Assembly (NCBI RefSeq): GCF_002775205.1 | Contig: NC_036454.1 | Coordinates: forward strand, 8,251,882 to 8,315,881 | DNA: 64,000 nucleotides | Direction of reading: 5' to 3' | DNA from: Xiphophorus maculatus | Lineage: Eukaryota; Chordata; Actinopteri; Cyprinodontiformes; Poeciliidae | Shown: positions 48,651 through 59,329 of the stretch, piece by piece | Layout: each line of letters opens with the position of its first letter | Position numbering within the stretch: position 1 is the first letter of the stretch | Made by a program: the position numbers and the translations under genes | The notes under the pieces: model-generated | Databases searched by the model: none | The model's input: only the letters and a program-made list of their open reading frames with translations | What the model was told of the DNA's origin: nothing

Positions 48651-49540
48651 AATGACACTGCTCTATGTAAGTTTAGCTGTGAGCTGATGGGCTGCAGATT
48701 CGCCGAATTATTTTCTAAGCCCAAGTTAAGTTTTGGTGGGTAAAATGTTTGTTTTCCTGTAGAAAAATATCTATCTATTGTCACATGAAGAAAAAGCAAC
48801 TTAAAACATAATGTCTCTCTCAGTACATATATTTTTAAAGTCGTCACTGTCTACTAAATTCCCATCAGCACATTCGACATAACCGCCAACTGTGTGTACT
48901 CATTCACCGTCCGGCCGATGAATCATTTTGCAAAAGGGGCCGACGAAGCGGTGTGGGAAGAGACTGTCTTTAAAACACATAGCAGAGCATTTTTGATAGC
49001 GGCATGATATCAGAGACAATGACAGCGGCATTATATTCACCGCTGACAACAGACTTATGCAGTAATAAGTTAATTTCCCCTTGGGATCAATAAAGTATTT
49101 TTGAATTGAATACACCACTAGGACCACCTGCTGGTTAACACATAGTGTGTTATTTATCAAATTCCCACAGTCACTGACAAAAGCAACTGTTTAATCGATT
49201 TATTTGCTTTATCAAACATTTAAAGTGACTGTTTCCCAGCTTTTAATTTCCCTTTGTTGATCAATCTTAGTGAACAAAAGTTGATGTCATCTCAACTTTT
49301 GTTCTTGACCCAAAATCAAACCTTGTATTTATTTGAGTCACATGACCTAAGTTATCTTCCTTTAGAGGTTTTGCCCTCTTGCATGCTGCCCTAAGCAGTG
49401 GCCCCACAAAAGAGGACGATACCCACCCCTTATTTGGTATCTGCTTATTCTTCCTTCTTGACCAATTTTGTGTGTAATCATTTTCTTTGCATGAACTATA
49501 CAGAGGAAAGGTGATATTTTGTCACCTGCAACATTTATTT
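48651..49540. other. Unassigned segment between hAT element 1 and the minisatellite
   Basis: No gene seen. It contains a LINE-type tail (ATTTCCCCTTGGGATCAATA, about 49072-49110) and a 13-bp-arm perfect hairpin at 49272-49304 (GAACAAAAGTTGA / TCAACTTTTGTTC, 7-nt loop). Confidence 0.45.
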
Positions 49541-50645
49541 ATGGCCCGGAGACCAACAGGACTCGCTATGAAGCCCTGGAGGCAGCCCGGGAGACCGACA
49601 GGACTCAATACGAAGCCCTGGAGATCCGAGAGGAGACCAACGGGACTTGCTACGAAGTCCTGGAAGTCAGCCCAGAGACCAACAAGACTCGCTACAAAGG
49701 CCTGAAGGTAGGCCGGGAGACCAACGGTACTCGCGACTAAGCCTTGGAGGTAGGCCCGGAGACCAATGGGACTTGCTACGAAGCCCTGGGGCTGGCCGGG
49801 AGACTGACACGACTCGCTACAAAGCCCTGGAGGTCAGCCCGGAGACCAACGGGACTCAATACAAAGCCCTGGAGGTCTGCCAGGAGACCAACGGGACTTG
49901 CTACGAAGTCCTGGAAGTCAGCCCGGATACAAACAAGACTCGCTACAAAGGCCTGAAGGTCAGTCCGGAGACCAACAGGACTCACTACAAAGCCATGGAG
50001 GCCAGCACGGAGACCAACAGGACTCGCTACAAAGCCATGGAGGCCACCCCGGAGACCAACGGGACTTGCTACGAAGTCCTGGAAGTCAGCCCAGATACAA
50101 ACAAGACTCGCTACAAAGGCCTGAAGGTCAGTCCGGAGACCAACAGGACTCGCTACAAAGCCATGGAGGCCAGCACGGAGACCACCAGGACTCGCTATAA
50201 AGCCATGGAGGCCAGCCCAGAGACCAACGGGACTTGCTACGAAGTCCTGGGGCAGGCCGGGAGACTGACACGACTCGTTACAAAGCCCTGGAGGTCAGCC
50301 CGGAGACCAACGGGACTTGCTACGAAGCCCTGGAGGCAGCCTGGGAGACCGACAGGACTCAATACGAAGCCCTGGAGGTCTGCCAGGAGACCAACGGGAC
50401 TTGCTACAAAGTCCTGGAAGTCAGCCCGGATACAAACAAGACTCGCTACAAAGGCCTGAAGGTCAGCCCGGAGACCACCAGGACTCGCTACAAAGCCATG
50501 GAGGCCAGCACGGAGACCAACGGGACTCGCTACGAAGCCCTGGATGCAGACCGGGCGACCGACAGGACTCAATACCCCTGGAGGTCCGCCAGGAGACCAA
50601 CGGGACTTGCTACGAAGCCCTGGAAGTCAGCATGGAGACCACCGA
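49541..50645 (+). repeat. 42-bp minisatellite, about 26 units
   Basis: The unit is of the form GCCCGGAGACCAACGGGACT followed by CGCTACGAAGCCCTGGAGGTCA. Since 42 is a multiple of 3 and the unit lacks stops, several frames stay open on both strands. One frame reads a 14-residue repeat (SPETNGTRYEALEV) with an Asn-x-Thr in nearly every unit. Small +/-1 length changes shift the frame several times and there is no ATG at the start, so it is annotated as repeat, not as a gene. A higher-order repeat of four units (168 bp) is visible from about 49890 to 50220. Confidence 0.9.
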
Positions 50646-50687
50646 TAATCAAGCATGAAGCTTGGAGCCCTCATGACACTTCTTTAT

Positions 50688-51938
50688 TTAGAAGTACCAT
50701 CTTTCAATCCAGTACCTGAGAGTGCCTGTTAAGTACATTTTCAGAAGTATATTGGAGATGCCTCTGATCACTCTTCTGAATACAGTCGGCTGATTTTGTG
50801 GCTGGTCTGAAACCACCTGTTCTATTCTGTCCCTCAGCTGTTCCAATTCAAGCTGCAGGTTATTGTTTTCCTGCTCCAAGGTGGTGTTCTCCTTCTCCAG
50901 AGAGCTCTTCACTTGCTCCTGGTTGGCATTTATCAGCTCCAAGGTCTTGTTTTTCTGCTGCAAGTACTTTATTCTCTGCTCCAGGGCGGTACTTTTTTGC
51001 TCCAGAGGGGTGTTTTTCTCTTCCAGAGCGTTCTTTTCTTCCTCCAGAGCAGTCTTTTCTTCCTCCAGAGCATTTTTTTCTTCCTCCAGAGCGGTCTTTT
51101 CTTCCTCCAAAGCAGTCTTTTCATCCTCGAGGGCAGTGTTTTTCTGCTCCAGGGCAGTGCATTTCACCTCCAGAGCAGTGATAGTTAGCATCAGGGAGTT
51201 TTTTTTCTGCTCATGTTGCCTTCTTCTTAAATTGAGGTTGTGATGCAAGTGTCTGTTATCGAGCTCATAACCAAAGTTTTGCTGTTCCAAATGCCTTATT
51301 CTTTCCTCCAGGTGGGCATTTGTCCGCAATGTATGAGATAATCTCTCCCTCTGAACGGTGTTTTCCCGGTCTAATGTGGAAATTCTCTCCCTCTGAGAGG
51401 TGTTTTCCTGGTCTAATGTGGAAATTCTCTGCTCCAGGGTACTGATTTGAGTGGTGTATTTCTGCACCAAGGCAGTCTTTTCTTTTTCCAGGACCGTATT
51501 ATTCTGCTTTAAGATGATGTTTTCCTGATGTAGGGTATTTTTTTCCTTCTCCAGGGCAGTGTTTTTCTGCTCCAGGATGTTTTTTTCCTCTTCCAAGATG
51601 GTGTTTTTTTGCCCCAGTGCAGTGTTTTCCTGCTTCAATGCGGTGTTATCGTCCTGTAAAGTTTTGTTTACATCAAAGAGCTTTTTCAATTCCTTGTCTT
51701 TTGCAAGTGCAGCTTTTTCTGTGTCTATAACTTTATTCTTCAGCTCCTCGTTTGCGTTGATGAGTGACTGTCTCTCAATGGACATCATGTTAACTTCTTC
51801 CAAGATGCCATTTAGCTTCTCTGTCTCTCTTGCCAAGATCTGCTGTATTTCTTCATTCCCAGAATCAGAAGATGAAGCCTTATTGCACTGACTCACTTTT
51901 GATCCTTTTTGTCTGAATAAATCCAAAATCTGCCCCAT
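50688..51938 (-). CDS. Intronless ORF for a 416-aa coiled-coil protein of unknown function
   Basis: I do not recognise this protein. An ATG starts a 416-codon uninterrupted frame. Residues from about 55 to 385 are almost pure heptads of the type (E/K)NTALEQ / EKTALEEE, with Leu at d and mostly Asn or Lys at a. That predicts a long rod with a very polar core. Residues 1-40 are Ser/Lys/Gln-rich. The last 30 (VFRRVIRGISNILL ... YWIERWYF) are basic, hydrophobic and aromatic and might bind membrane or a partner. No transposase, RT or zinc motif is visible. Three TGATGTCA/TGACATCA sites lie 160-200 bp upstream, and AATAAA overlaps the stop (TAAATAAA). It sits inside the hAT-bounded, A-repeat-flanked segment. 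It could be a captured or retrocopied gene, or a lineage-specific gene. The open frame over 1.25 kb argues against chance, but the low-complexity repeat weakens that argument. Confidence 0.6.
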   Translation of the reverse strand: MGQILDLFRQKGSKVSQCNKASSSDSGNEEIQQILARETEKLNGILEEVNMMSIERQSLINANEELKNKVIDTEKAALAKDKELKKLFDVNKTLQDDNTALKQENTALGQKNTILEEEKNILEQKNTALEKEKNTLHQENIILKQNNTVLEKEKTALVQKYTTQISTLEQRISTLDQENTSQRERISTLDRENTVQRERLSHTLRTNAHLEERIRHLEQQNFGYELDNRHLHHNLNLRRRQHEQKKNSLMLTITALEVKCTALEQKNTALEDEKTALEEEKTALEEEKNALEEEKTALEEEKNALEEKNTPLEQKSTALEQRIKYLQQKNKTLELINANQEQVKSSLEKENTTLEQENNNLQLELEQLRDRIEQVVSDQPQNQPTVFRRVIRGISNILLKMYLTGTLRYWIERWYF

Positions 51939-52099
51939 GTTTTCCTTTATTTGTTTGTGAGGAATTCCTTTTAATCTTGAAAAACTTTCCTTTTCAAACT
52001 CTTGTTAGAACACAATCCTTCTTCTTGCTCTCTCTCTCTCTTCTGCAATGCTTATGACTGCAGAATTCAAGTGTGCAGCTTTTTGTGACTAGCTCTTTG

Positions 52100-52134
52100 T
52101 GACATCACTATGGTGATGTCACAAGTTGATGTCA
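52100..52134 (-). promoter_or_regulatory. Triple CRE/ATF-like sites upstream of the coiled-coil ORF
   Basis: TGACATCAC (52100-52108) and GTGATGTCA (52113-52121) form a 9-bp-arm palindrome with a 4-nt spacer. A third TGATGTCA follows at 52127-52134. The motif is one base from the CRE consensus TGACGTCA. Distance to the ATG on the - strand is about 160-200 bp. Confidence 0.5.
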
Positions 52135-52378
52135 CTATCTCAGCAGAACAACTAGAAAACTGCTGAAGTTTGGGAAGATAAGAACAACTGTGGCGAGCGT
52201 CAGTTGAGTTTACCCGGAGAGTGGGAGTTAGCTCAGACCTTTTTTGGTCAAAAGCAGCACAACAAAACTTAATACGCCATTATTAAATGGACCCGGGTCG
52301 ACCTGGGTCCAGCGGTGCAGTGCAACAGGGGCTTAGTGTACGTCTCTAGGCAACCGTGACATCATCATTGGTCCGAAG

Positions 52379-53280
52379 TAGTGATGTGTCGGTCGCTAAC
52401 GATCCGGCTCTAAGAGCCGGCTCTTTGAAGTGAACGATTGGAACCGGCTCCACAACGGGAGCCGTTTTAGGATCCTATTTGGGAGCCGGGTTTTTTTCTA
52501 CAGTATATCGCTGTCTCTCCGCCTCCCTGTCGTTGTGCTTGTGCTCTGCAAGTGCCAGAGCCGATAGTTTTTCCCCACATCGTTTTTTTTTGTCCTGCGG
52601 TGCCTCGCTGTCTCTCCCCCCCTTCTCCCTCTCCTTGCGCGTTTTGCTCTTCTGCCAGTGCCAGAGCGGAGAGTTTTTTTCCCTCGGTCGGTCCACTGCC
52701 CTCATGTCAAGCGTGTGCTCCACACATCTGACCAATCACACGTAACACTAAATATTATTTGATATTTGTATTGTGGCACCTTTTCTGTTATAAAGCTGCT
52801 TTGATACTTTTTCGTATTGTGGTGGGTGTTTGTATTTACATTTAACTGTTTAATTTATTTTAAGTTATTTTTGTGGAAGTGGTGCTATTTGGTGATAATT
52901 TAATTGGTTATAATAAAAGGTTTATTTATAAAGCATTGTTATGCGGCATTTTTACTCATCATAAGTGCTTAACAATGTCAATAATAAAACAAAATATTAT
53001 AAAATTAGGTTTAAGCTATTAATTAATTAATAATGTCAAAAATATATATGGGGACTCCCCATATATAGAGCGATATACTGTAGAAAAAAACCCGGCTCCC
53101 AAATAGGATCCTAAAACGGCTCCTGTTGTGGAGCCGGTTCCAATCACTTCAAAGAGCCGGATCGTTAGCGACCGACACATCACTAATAGGGAGCCGTTTG
53201 GGAGCCGAAAGAGCCGGCTCTCCATAGTAAGAAGAGCCATTAGAGCCGCATCTCGAAAAGGAGCCGAAAATCCCATCACT
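52379..53280 (+). mobile_element. hAT element 2 with inverted terminal insert
   Basis: The left part (52379-52743) is nearly identical to hAT element 1 and the right part (about 52933-53280) matches its right end up to CCCATCACT. The BED exon region is missing and replaced by unrelated AT-rich sequence. At about 53055-53200 an inverted copy of the element's own left end (ending GACACATCACTA) is inserted after a perfect palindrome. A short fragment resembling repeat A (52338-52376) lies just left of it. Confidence 0.8.
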
Positions 53281-53281
53281 G

Positions 53282-53812
53282 CAACAGAGTGAATATTTAA
53301 ACTGACAACAGATGTTGAGTTTTTCCACCAATAAAACAGTCATGATAGCAGCTCACCGCGGCTGCGTGGTGTCCGTCTCTAGGCAACCGTGACATTCAGC
53401 GTCGGTCCGTAGCGTTCAGGGGTCCTTTAGCTCCCGCTTCGACAATGTAGCTGACCTTAATATTTTCTGTGTTTTATTTGGGCCATTATTGTTAAACTTA
53501 GTGTTGATGTGTATATTATAGGCGCTTCTATCGGACAGTTATTTATCGGTTCAATACGGGACGCACATTTAACGGCCAAATATGGGACGACTCTGTGTTT
53601 TACGGGATGGGTGGCGATCCTATTCAGGGGTGGTGAGAAACAGGGCTAGAATCGCCACTGGTGACCGTTAAAGTTTCGCTTTGTGACAAGTGAAACTAGT
53701 CTGAGCTCCAACGAGTCTTTAACGGAACAACTTTTAAAAAAGCTGTACTGGACCTGTTTGCTGGCTGAAAAAGCTTAAACTCCCCTCAGAGATCACGTCG
53801 CCGGACTGTTAC
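53282..53812 (+). repeat. Direct repeat A, right copy
   Basis: This is about 98.5% identical to 47203-47732 by eye. It starts immediately after the right terminus of hAT element 2 and continues into 53813+ without a transposon, so this copy's right flank is probably the original context. Confidence 0.9.
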
Positions 53813-54060
53813 CTTATTTCACTCGCGCTTTCCGCTTCGCGTTCAAACAAGCAGGGCGTCACCAGCGTCATTCGACGCACTTTCCGGTCACAGAACGTTT
53901 CGCACGTAACCAACACCGCCATCTTGAAAGGGTCAATTTCTTAGAGAAACGACAAGAAATATGGTAGCTTTAGTAACTTTCCACACTTTCCGTGGAGTTT
54001 GTCGTAGTGTCGAGGTACATACTAGTAGGTACAAGATAGTTAACTTACAAACTCACATCA
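53813..54060 (+). promoter_or_regulatory. Promoter-like GC-rich patch without an identified gene
   Basis: It contains an ETS-type TTTCCGGT, several CpGs and CCGCCATCTTG (53917-53927, YY1-like), the combination seen at many vertebrate housekeeping start sites. No coding exon follows that I can identify; only a LINE fragment is found downstream. It may drive a non-coding RNA or be a relic. Confidence 0.3.
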
Positions 54061-54132
54061 CAACATCTCCACAGAGGAGAATTAAAAAAAAAATCCCCCA
54101 CCAAAAACAACATTAAACATGTTAACATTCAT

Positions 54133-54390
54133 GTGAAACAAAATTGTACAAATAAAATTCTACATAAAGTCAGTAGTAGCTGCAAACCTGAATACGTAGA
54201 CCCGTTGTCATTGTATCAACCTTCCAGATCATTCCGTTCTTCTAGTACAACTCTACTCTTCCTCCAAACATGGAGAAACAGCATTTATCTAATCTGGAAC
54301 AAACTTCCAGAAAACTGCAAAACTGTTGGAACACCAAGCTTCTTTAAATCAAGTCTAAAATCTAATATATTTAGAATTGCCTTTGATTAA
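54133..54390 (+). mobile_element. Non-LTR retrotransposon ORF2 C-terminal fragment
   Basis: The conceptual translation (PSRSFRSSSTTLL ... WNKLPENCK ... FKSSLKSNIF) matches the pattern at the C terminus of fish L2/CR1-like LINE ORF2 (RS..., WN.LP, FK..LK..L). No intact reverse transcriptase is present. Confidence 0.65.
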
Positions 54391-54419
54391 CAACACCTGG
54401 AAATTAGATTAATTGTTGT

Positions 54420-57400
54420 GTGGATTCCATTAATTTGCTTTTTTGCTACTGTGCCGTTTGTGGGGAAATACTGGCAGCTGGAAGAGGCAAAAAGTAATGT
54501 ATATTTTTATGCAGTGTATGCAAAGATAAGATTAAATGAAATCACACTTGAGACATAAATATTGTTATGAGTAGTTTTCTCAATGTTTCATGACCATGCT
54601 CAAATACAAGCAACGTCTTGTTTAAGTAGGTTGTTTACAGGGACTAAATAGAAGAATAAATGGTCTAAATGATAAAGATAGATGAGAGTGATATCCGTTA
54701 AAGAGGTAACGTTATCCAGAACTTTTCTCATGTATGGATACTAAAACAAAGATTTTATCACAGACAATTCAAACCACTTTTTTGGGTAAAGGCTATAGAA
54801 GTGGGAGCAATTATCAGGGTAACATTAGAATGAGAGATAGTTGGGTCCTGTACTAGAACGCTTGAAAAACAAGGTCTTACATGAACCGACTTTATTGTCT
54901 ATTTATTGTACTTTATTGTTTATTGTATAACGGTCTGAAAATCAAGACCAGTTAAGCCACAACCTCCCCTAAATCTGCAGTTAGTTTTTACTGTTAGTTT
55001 GAAAAGCCAGGTAAAATACCTTCAATCCACTTTTATTTTAAATTATACCAATTGCCCACAATTAAATCTATCTCTATAATATGTCTTACTTTATTTGTCT
55101 TAATTCAGTAAGACTTTTAAGATCTTATTGTCAGGTGTAAATAGAGACGTAAGTACAGTTCTGATCATTTGTTTACCATTGCTCATCATAAACACTGTTC
55201 ATTTTACAAAGGGAAAAAAATACAATTATACATCAAACAACTTATAAACGGAGAATTATTTGTTTTCCAATTGATGGAGAGAGCTAATGTTTCGTTCATA
55301 GAAATCTTCATTACATTTTAATTGTTTTGTGATGTTGTCAAGTTTTTCTATATAACCTCTGCTAAAGAGCGCTAAATGTTTGCTTGTCTAGAAATAGTCA
55401 TAAATTCACATGATTTCAATTTATTGTTGCAAAAAGACACAACGATGAATTTGGCAGCAAAAGGTCAGAAAAAAATATTTTAACATTTTTAGTGTGACCA
55501 TAAATACATATAGGTTTACAAGTATTGTGCAGGTAAGAAAAAAAAATTAAATAACTGATTTAAAAATTCCAGAATAATAGAAATAATAATAAATTGTGAA
55601 ATATATATAACTTAGCATTTTAAGACAGTCTTAGTGTGGAGATTGCTGATGCTTTGAAAAGTAGTCTGAATTATCTGGCAAAACTAGATTACTTTAAGAC
55701 TGTATATATTTTATCTTTTAGGCAAACTGGTAACACAACTCTGAACTGAGAAAAGCGCTTTTTATTGACACGCTGGAACGTTAATGGAAGGAATTTCGCA
55801 GGCACATAATGGCTATTTATCATGGAGTATAATTAAAACATTTATGACAGTTTAAGAACCATTGTTTTTTTCTTTTTTCAAACAAACCAGATACCACAGT
55901 CCAGTACATTGTTTATGGCATGTACACAAGCAGCCAAGCTTCCTTATGCATCATGAAACGAAGATGCCGTGCAGAGAAAACACAAATCCATGACTCTTAA
56001 AGGGGAGTTGGGACAGACTATGTGTAGTGATGCATTTCAAAATAAAAATACATTATGTGATACATGTCAGTGTCAGTTCATTTAATGCACAAAAAGCAAT
56101 ATACTGTTATTCTGGCTTTTACATTAACTGGCATTACAAGCCTTAAAGATTTTATTATAATGGCTAAATTTACACACATTCTATGTACCGGCATTTGACA
56201 TGAATTTGTACCGTCCAAAATTCATCCCAGAACCAGGAGATATTTCAAAGATATCCGTCCAAATGAAGGACATTCATGGAGCCATACCACATCATTATTT
56301 AGCAGAAGAAAGAAAAATATTTAACATCAATATTAAAGAAAAAAAAACTTTAAATCTTACCTAGTGCTTGATTTTATGCAGCATACAAAATCAAAAATTA
56401 GTGTCAGTCCCTTTATAAATGAACCACAGAAATTATTCCTATACATCTATGATATCAAGTAAGAGTCAATATGACAAACTGCAAATGTGTTGTTTCATGT
56501 GCAGTGAGGTATGAAGAAGTGTTTACTGACAAATTTAGTTTGTTTTTACTATTTTGAACACACAAACATGTTCCAGAAAAACTAAATGTACAACCTGATA
56601 AGAAACTTCTTTTTATATAATGTTGTTGCTAAATTCATTTATACAACAAAAAGCTGGACAGACCCTCAGAAATGTAAAAAATGAAACATTGAGAAAGTAA
56701 CTGCACCTATATCTAATTACCTAGTAACTATATCAGTGTGAAATTACATTTTCACATTGAGACAGGTTTGTTTATATCCTGTTTTCATTCATTACATAAA
56801 AGCATAATTTTTTCTCCACCAACATGATCTTCAATTAAAAAATTGTCTTATGATCTGAAACATTTAAGTGTGCCCAAAAAGAAAAACAAAACAAAAACCT
56901 ATATGAGGTAAAATATTTATCCACAGTAATGTTTTTGGCTTTAAGGAGAGACAGTAACGACAGTTCATATAGCTGTTTATGTCAATGTGAAACTTAGACA
57001 AATTAATAAAACTTCTGTGACAGGGTGGCGATGAAACACTAAAACAATTTAAACCTGAATGAATTGCTCTGTGTATTGAACATCAGCCAAAGTTGAAGCC
57101 TAAAATCATGTGGTAAATGTTTACTGTTTGGGTTCTTTCCCTGTTTCATGTTGGATTTGGTGGATTATTTCAGATAACATTTTAAAATAAAAAATTCTCT
57201 TGTATTTTATGTCGCGATTTTGGTCCACACCGCTTTATAGCAATAGGTTTGCTCTAGTTAGTCTCATAGAAAGATTTTGATTATGGATTATACAATAAGG
57301 AATATAAATGACTTCAAAATTCTAAATTTACCCTCAAACAATCTGCAAAAAGGTTTTTATAAAACTAGCCCAAATATATGTTGGCTTTCCATGCAATGTT

Positions 57401-59329
57401 AGTAAATTGAATCCTCATGCGTTTAGTCAAAATGCAGCAAGTCACATAAAATTCCTTCATTTCAGGTTGGAAATGTCCCAGATAGGCGTCTGTAGTGAAA
57501 CAGCATTTTTGCAGTTAAAAAAAGTTTTGTATCTTCTCTATTATATTTAAATTTAATTTATGTTAAACCTCTAGATTGTTTACTTCACACAATTTTATCC
57601 AAAGCATACATATTCCCTCCCATTGCTCGCGCCATTTACATACGTGGAGAAAACTGTTGTTCCCGTCTGTTAATGACCAAAAAGCCCATAATAGTCACTG
57701 AAACAAGTTAAAACGAGCAGAACTGATAATAAATAAAAAATTTACTGAAAATTGACCAATGAGAATCCTACATTGAATTTGAATTGTGGTTTAACAAAGT
57801 CTTAAAAATAAATAAATAAATAAATAAATAATAATAATGAAACAGGCCTGAAATGATGATATTTATAACTTAATATTTTGCTCATTTCACATTAGTTTTT
57901 GTGTTTTTTTCAGCTGATTCTGTTAAATCACATTTCAGAAGCAATGTTGGATTTTTACTGGTTAATGTCCAATATTGTTTTATTCATACTTCTGTCAGTT
58001 TTAAGTTATTTCAGTGAACAATGTGAGTTTTTCAGTCATTAACGAATGGATGACAAACATTTTGTCACATTCAGCAGTTTTGAATGTGAATCGCTTGATT
58101 GTCAAGCAGTGATTAAAAATTTAAAATGTAGTTAAGATTTAAAATATAATTAAAGCATTTAACTAAAAATTGAGCTCAGATGTTAGCTGAAAATAAGAGG
58201 GAAATACAAAAACTGGCTCTTTCAGGTTAAACGTTCTTAATCTTCAAACATTTGAAGAAACCATTTTGTAACTTATTTGAGTTCAATAATTATCAATCAA
58301 TATATTTTTGAAAATCCAGGCTAATTATAAAAGTAAAACATGAATGTTAACCGACTAAAACTAGTATGAAGACTGTATTTGATGTATATTGTTATAGCAA
58401 TTAAATTTGAGTAACATATTCCGTGAAATACTGAATGAAAACAATCATCCACTTTGCGTTCACTTATTTTCTACTAACATTTTTTTTTCTGTAACTGTAC
58501 AACTGAACTCATGTCTCATGTCAGTTTATCAAACAGCATATTTAATTTTGGAAAGTGAATGCTCTGTGACTTTAAATGCTTCCTGTTTTGGTGGAATATC
58601 TTTAGTCCAAGTATAAAACGTAGGCTGACACCTATATCTGCAATAAATGGTAATAGATATTGTCTGTTTATGAATTTATGGCTTATTGTTGGAATGTTAG
58701 TTGTAAGAAAAAATAAGTGAAGCATTGCAACATAATTTAAGGTTGATAGTGGCACTATCTATAGAAATTAAATGACAAACATGAAGATATTTATAGTGAC
58801 AATCTTGTAAACAATACCATCTTAGAGAGCAGTGCAGATTGTCTGATAAATCATGGGGATAAAATCCTGAAAAGAAGAACTGTACCACTCTTGAGGCATA
58901 AAATCTGATTAGAAAAAACACTGATCTAACTCAATCCCTGAGATTAGGCAGTGATTTCAGTGTAAATAATCAGCACACTGTTTTAAAGGTGAATCATTTG
59001 CATTAATCAGAACTGGAAGATTTGACTTTACAGCTGGAAGGGATGTTTATTCTCGTCAAATGGTCACGCTATAGTAAGGAGTCATGCAAAAGACAATCAT
59101 AGAAGCATGACAGTTCTACTTAGCACGACAACATATTGAACATTTGTGTGATCTACACACCCAGAAAGATGGTCACTATCAAGATAAAATAAACTGAGTG
59201 TGTCTACAGATTAAAAATCAATTGCCATCTATCATGCTTATGTGTCACACAACAAATGTTGGGAATGGGTTGCTATCTATGGGTCGTGGTTTCCAGAGTG
59301 ATGTGTGAGACGATCTGGCACTCGTACGT
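54420..59329 (-). other. ORF-poor AT-rich tract, possible long 3' UTR of st8sia3
   Basis: This is nearly 5 kb with no credible ORF and no recognisable transposon apart from a short (AAAT)n at about 57808-57835. On the - strand four AATAAA signals lie within 34 nt at 54891-54924 (seen as TTTATT on +), about 4.4 kb after the st8sia3 stop. Long brain-type 3' UTRs are usual for this gene in vertebrates, so the tract may be transcribed. This is inference. Confidence 0.4.

Noticed and set aside
49647-50459. Long + strand frame across the minisatellite as a protein-coding gene
   Set aside because: No ATG at its start, frame shifts between units, and equally open frames on the other strand; the openness follows from a 42-bp stop-free unit.
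49541-50645. CRISPR-like array
   Set aside because: The repeats are contiguous without unique spacers and the genome is eukaryotic; this is a minisatellite.
50798-51243. Three overlapping + strand frames opposite the coiled-coil ORF
   Set aside because: Antisense shadows of a 21-bp-periodic repeat; translations are low-complexity Ser/Phe or Leu/Phe and have no start context.
47203-53812. Repeat A pair as LTRs of an endogenous retroelement
   Set aside because: No TG...CA ends, no primer-binding site or polypurine tract, no gag-pol homology, and hAT termini abut the repeats directly.
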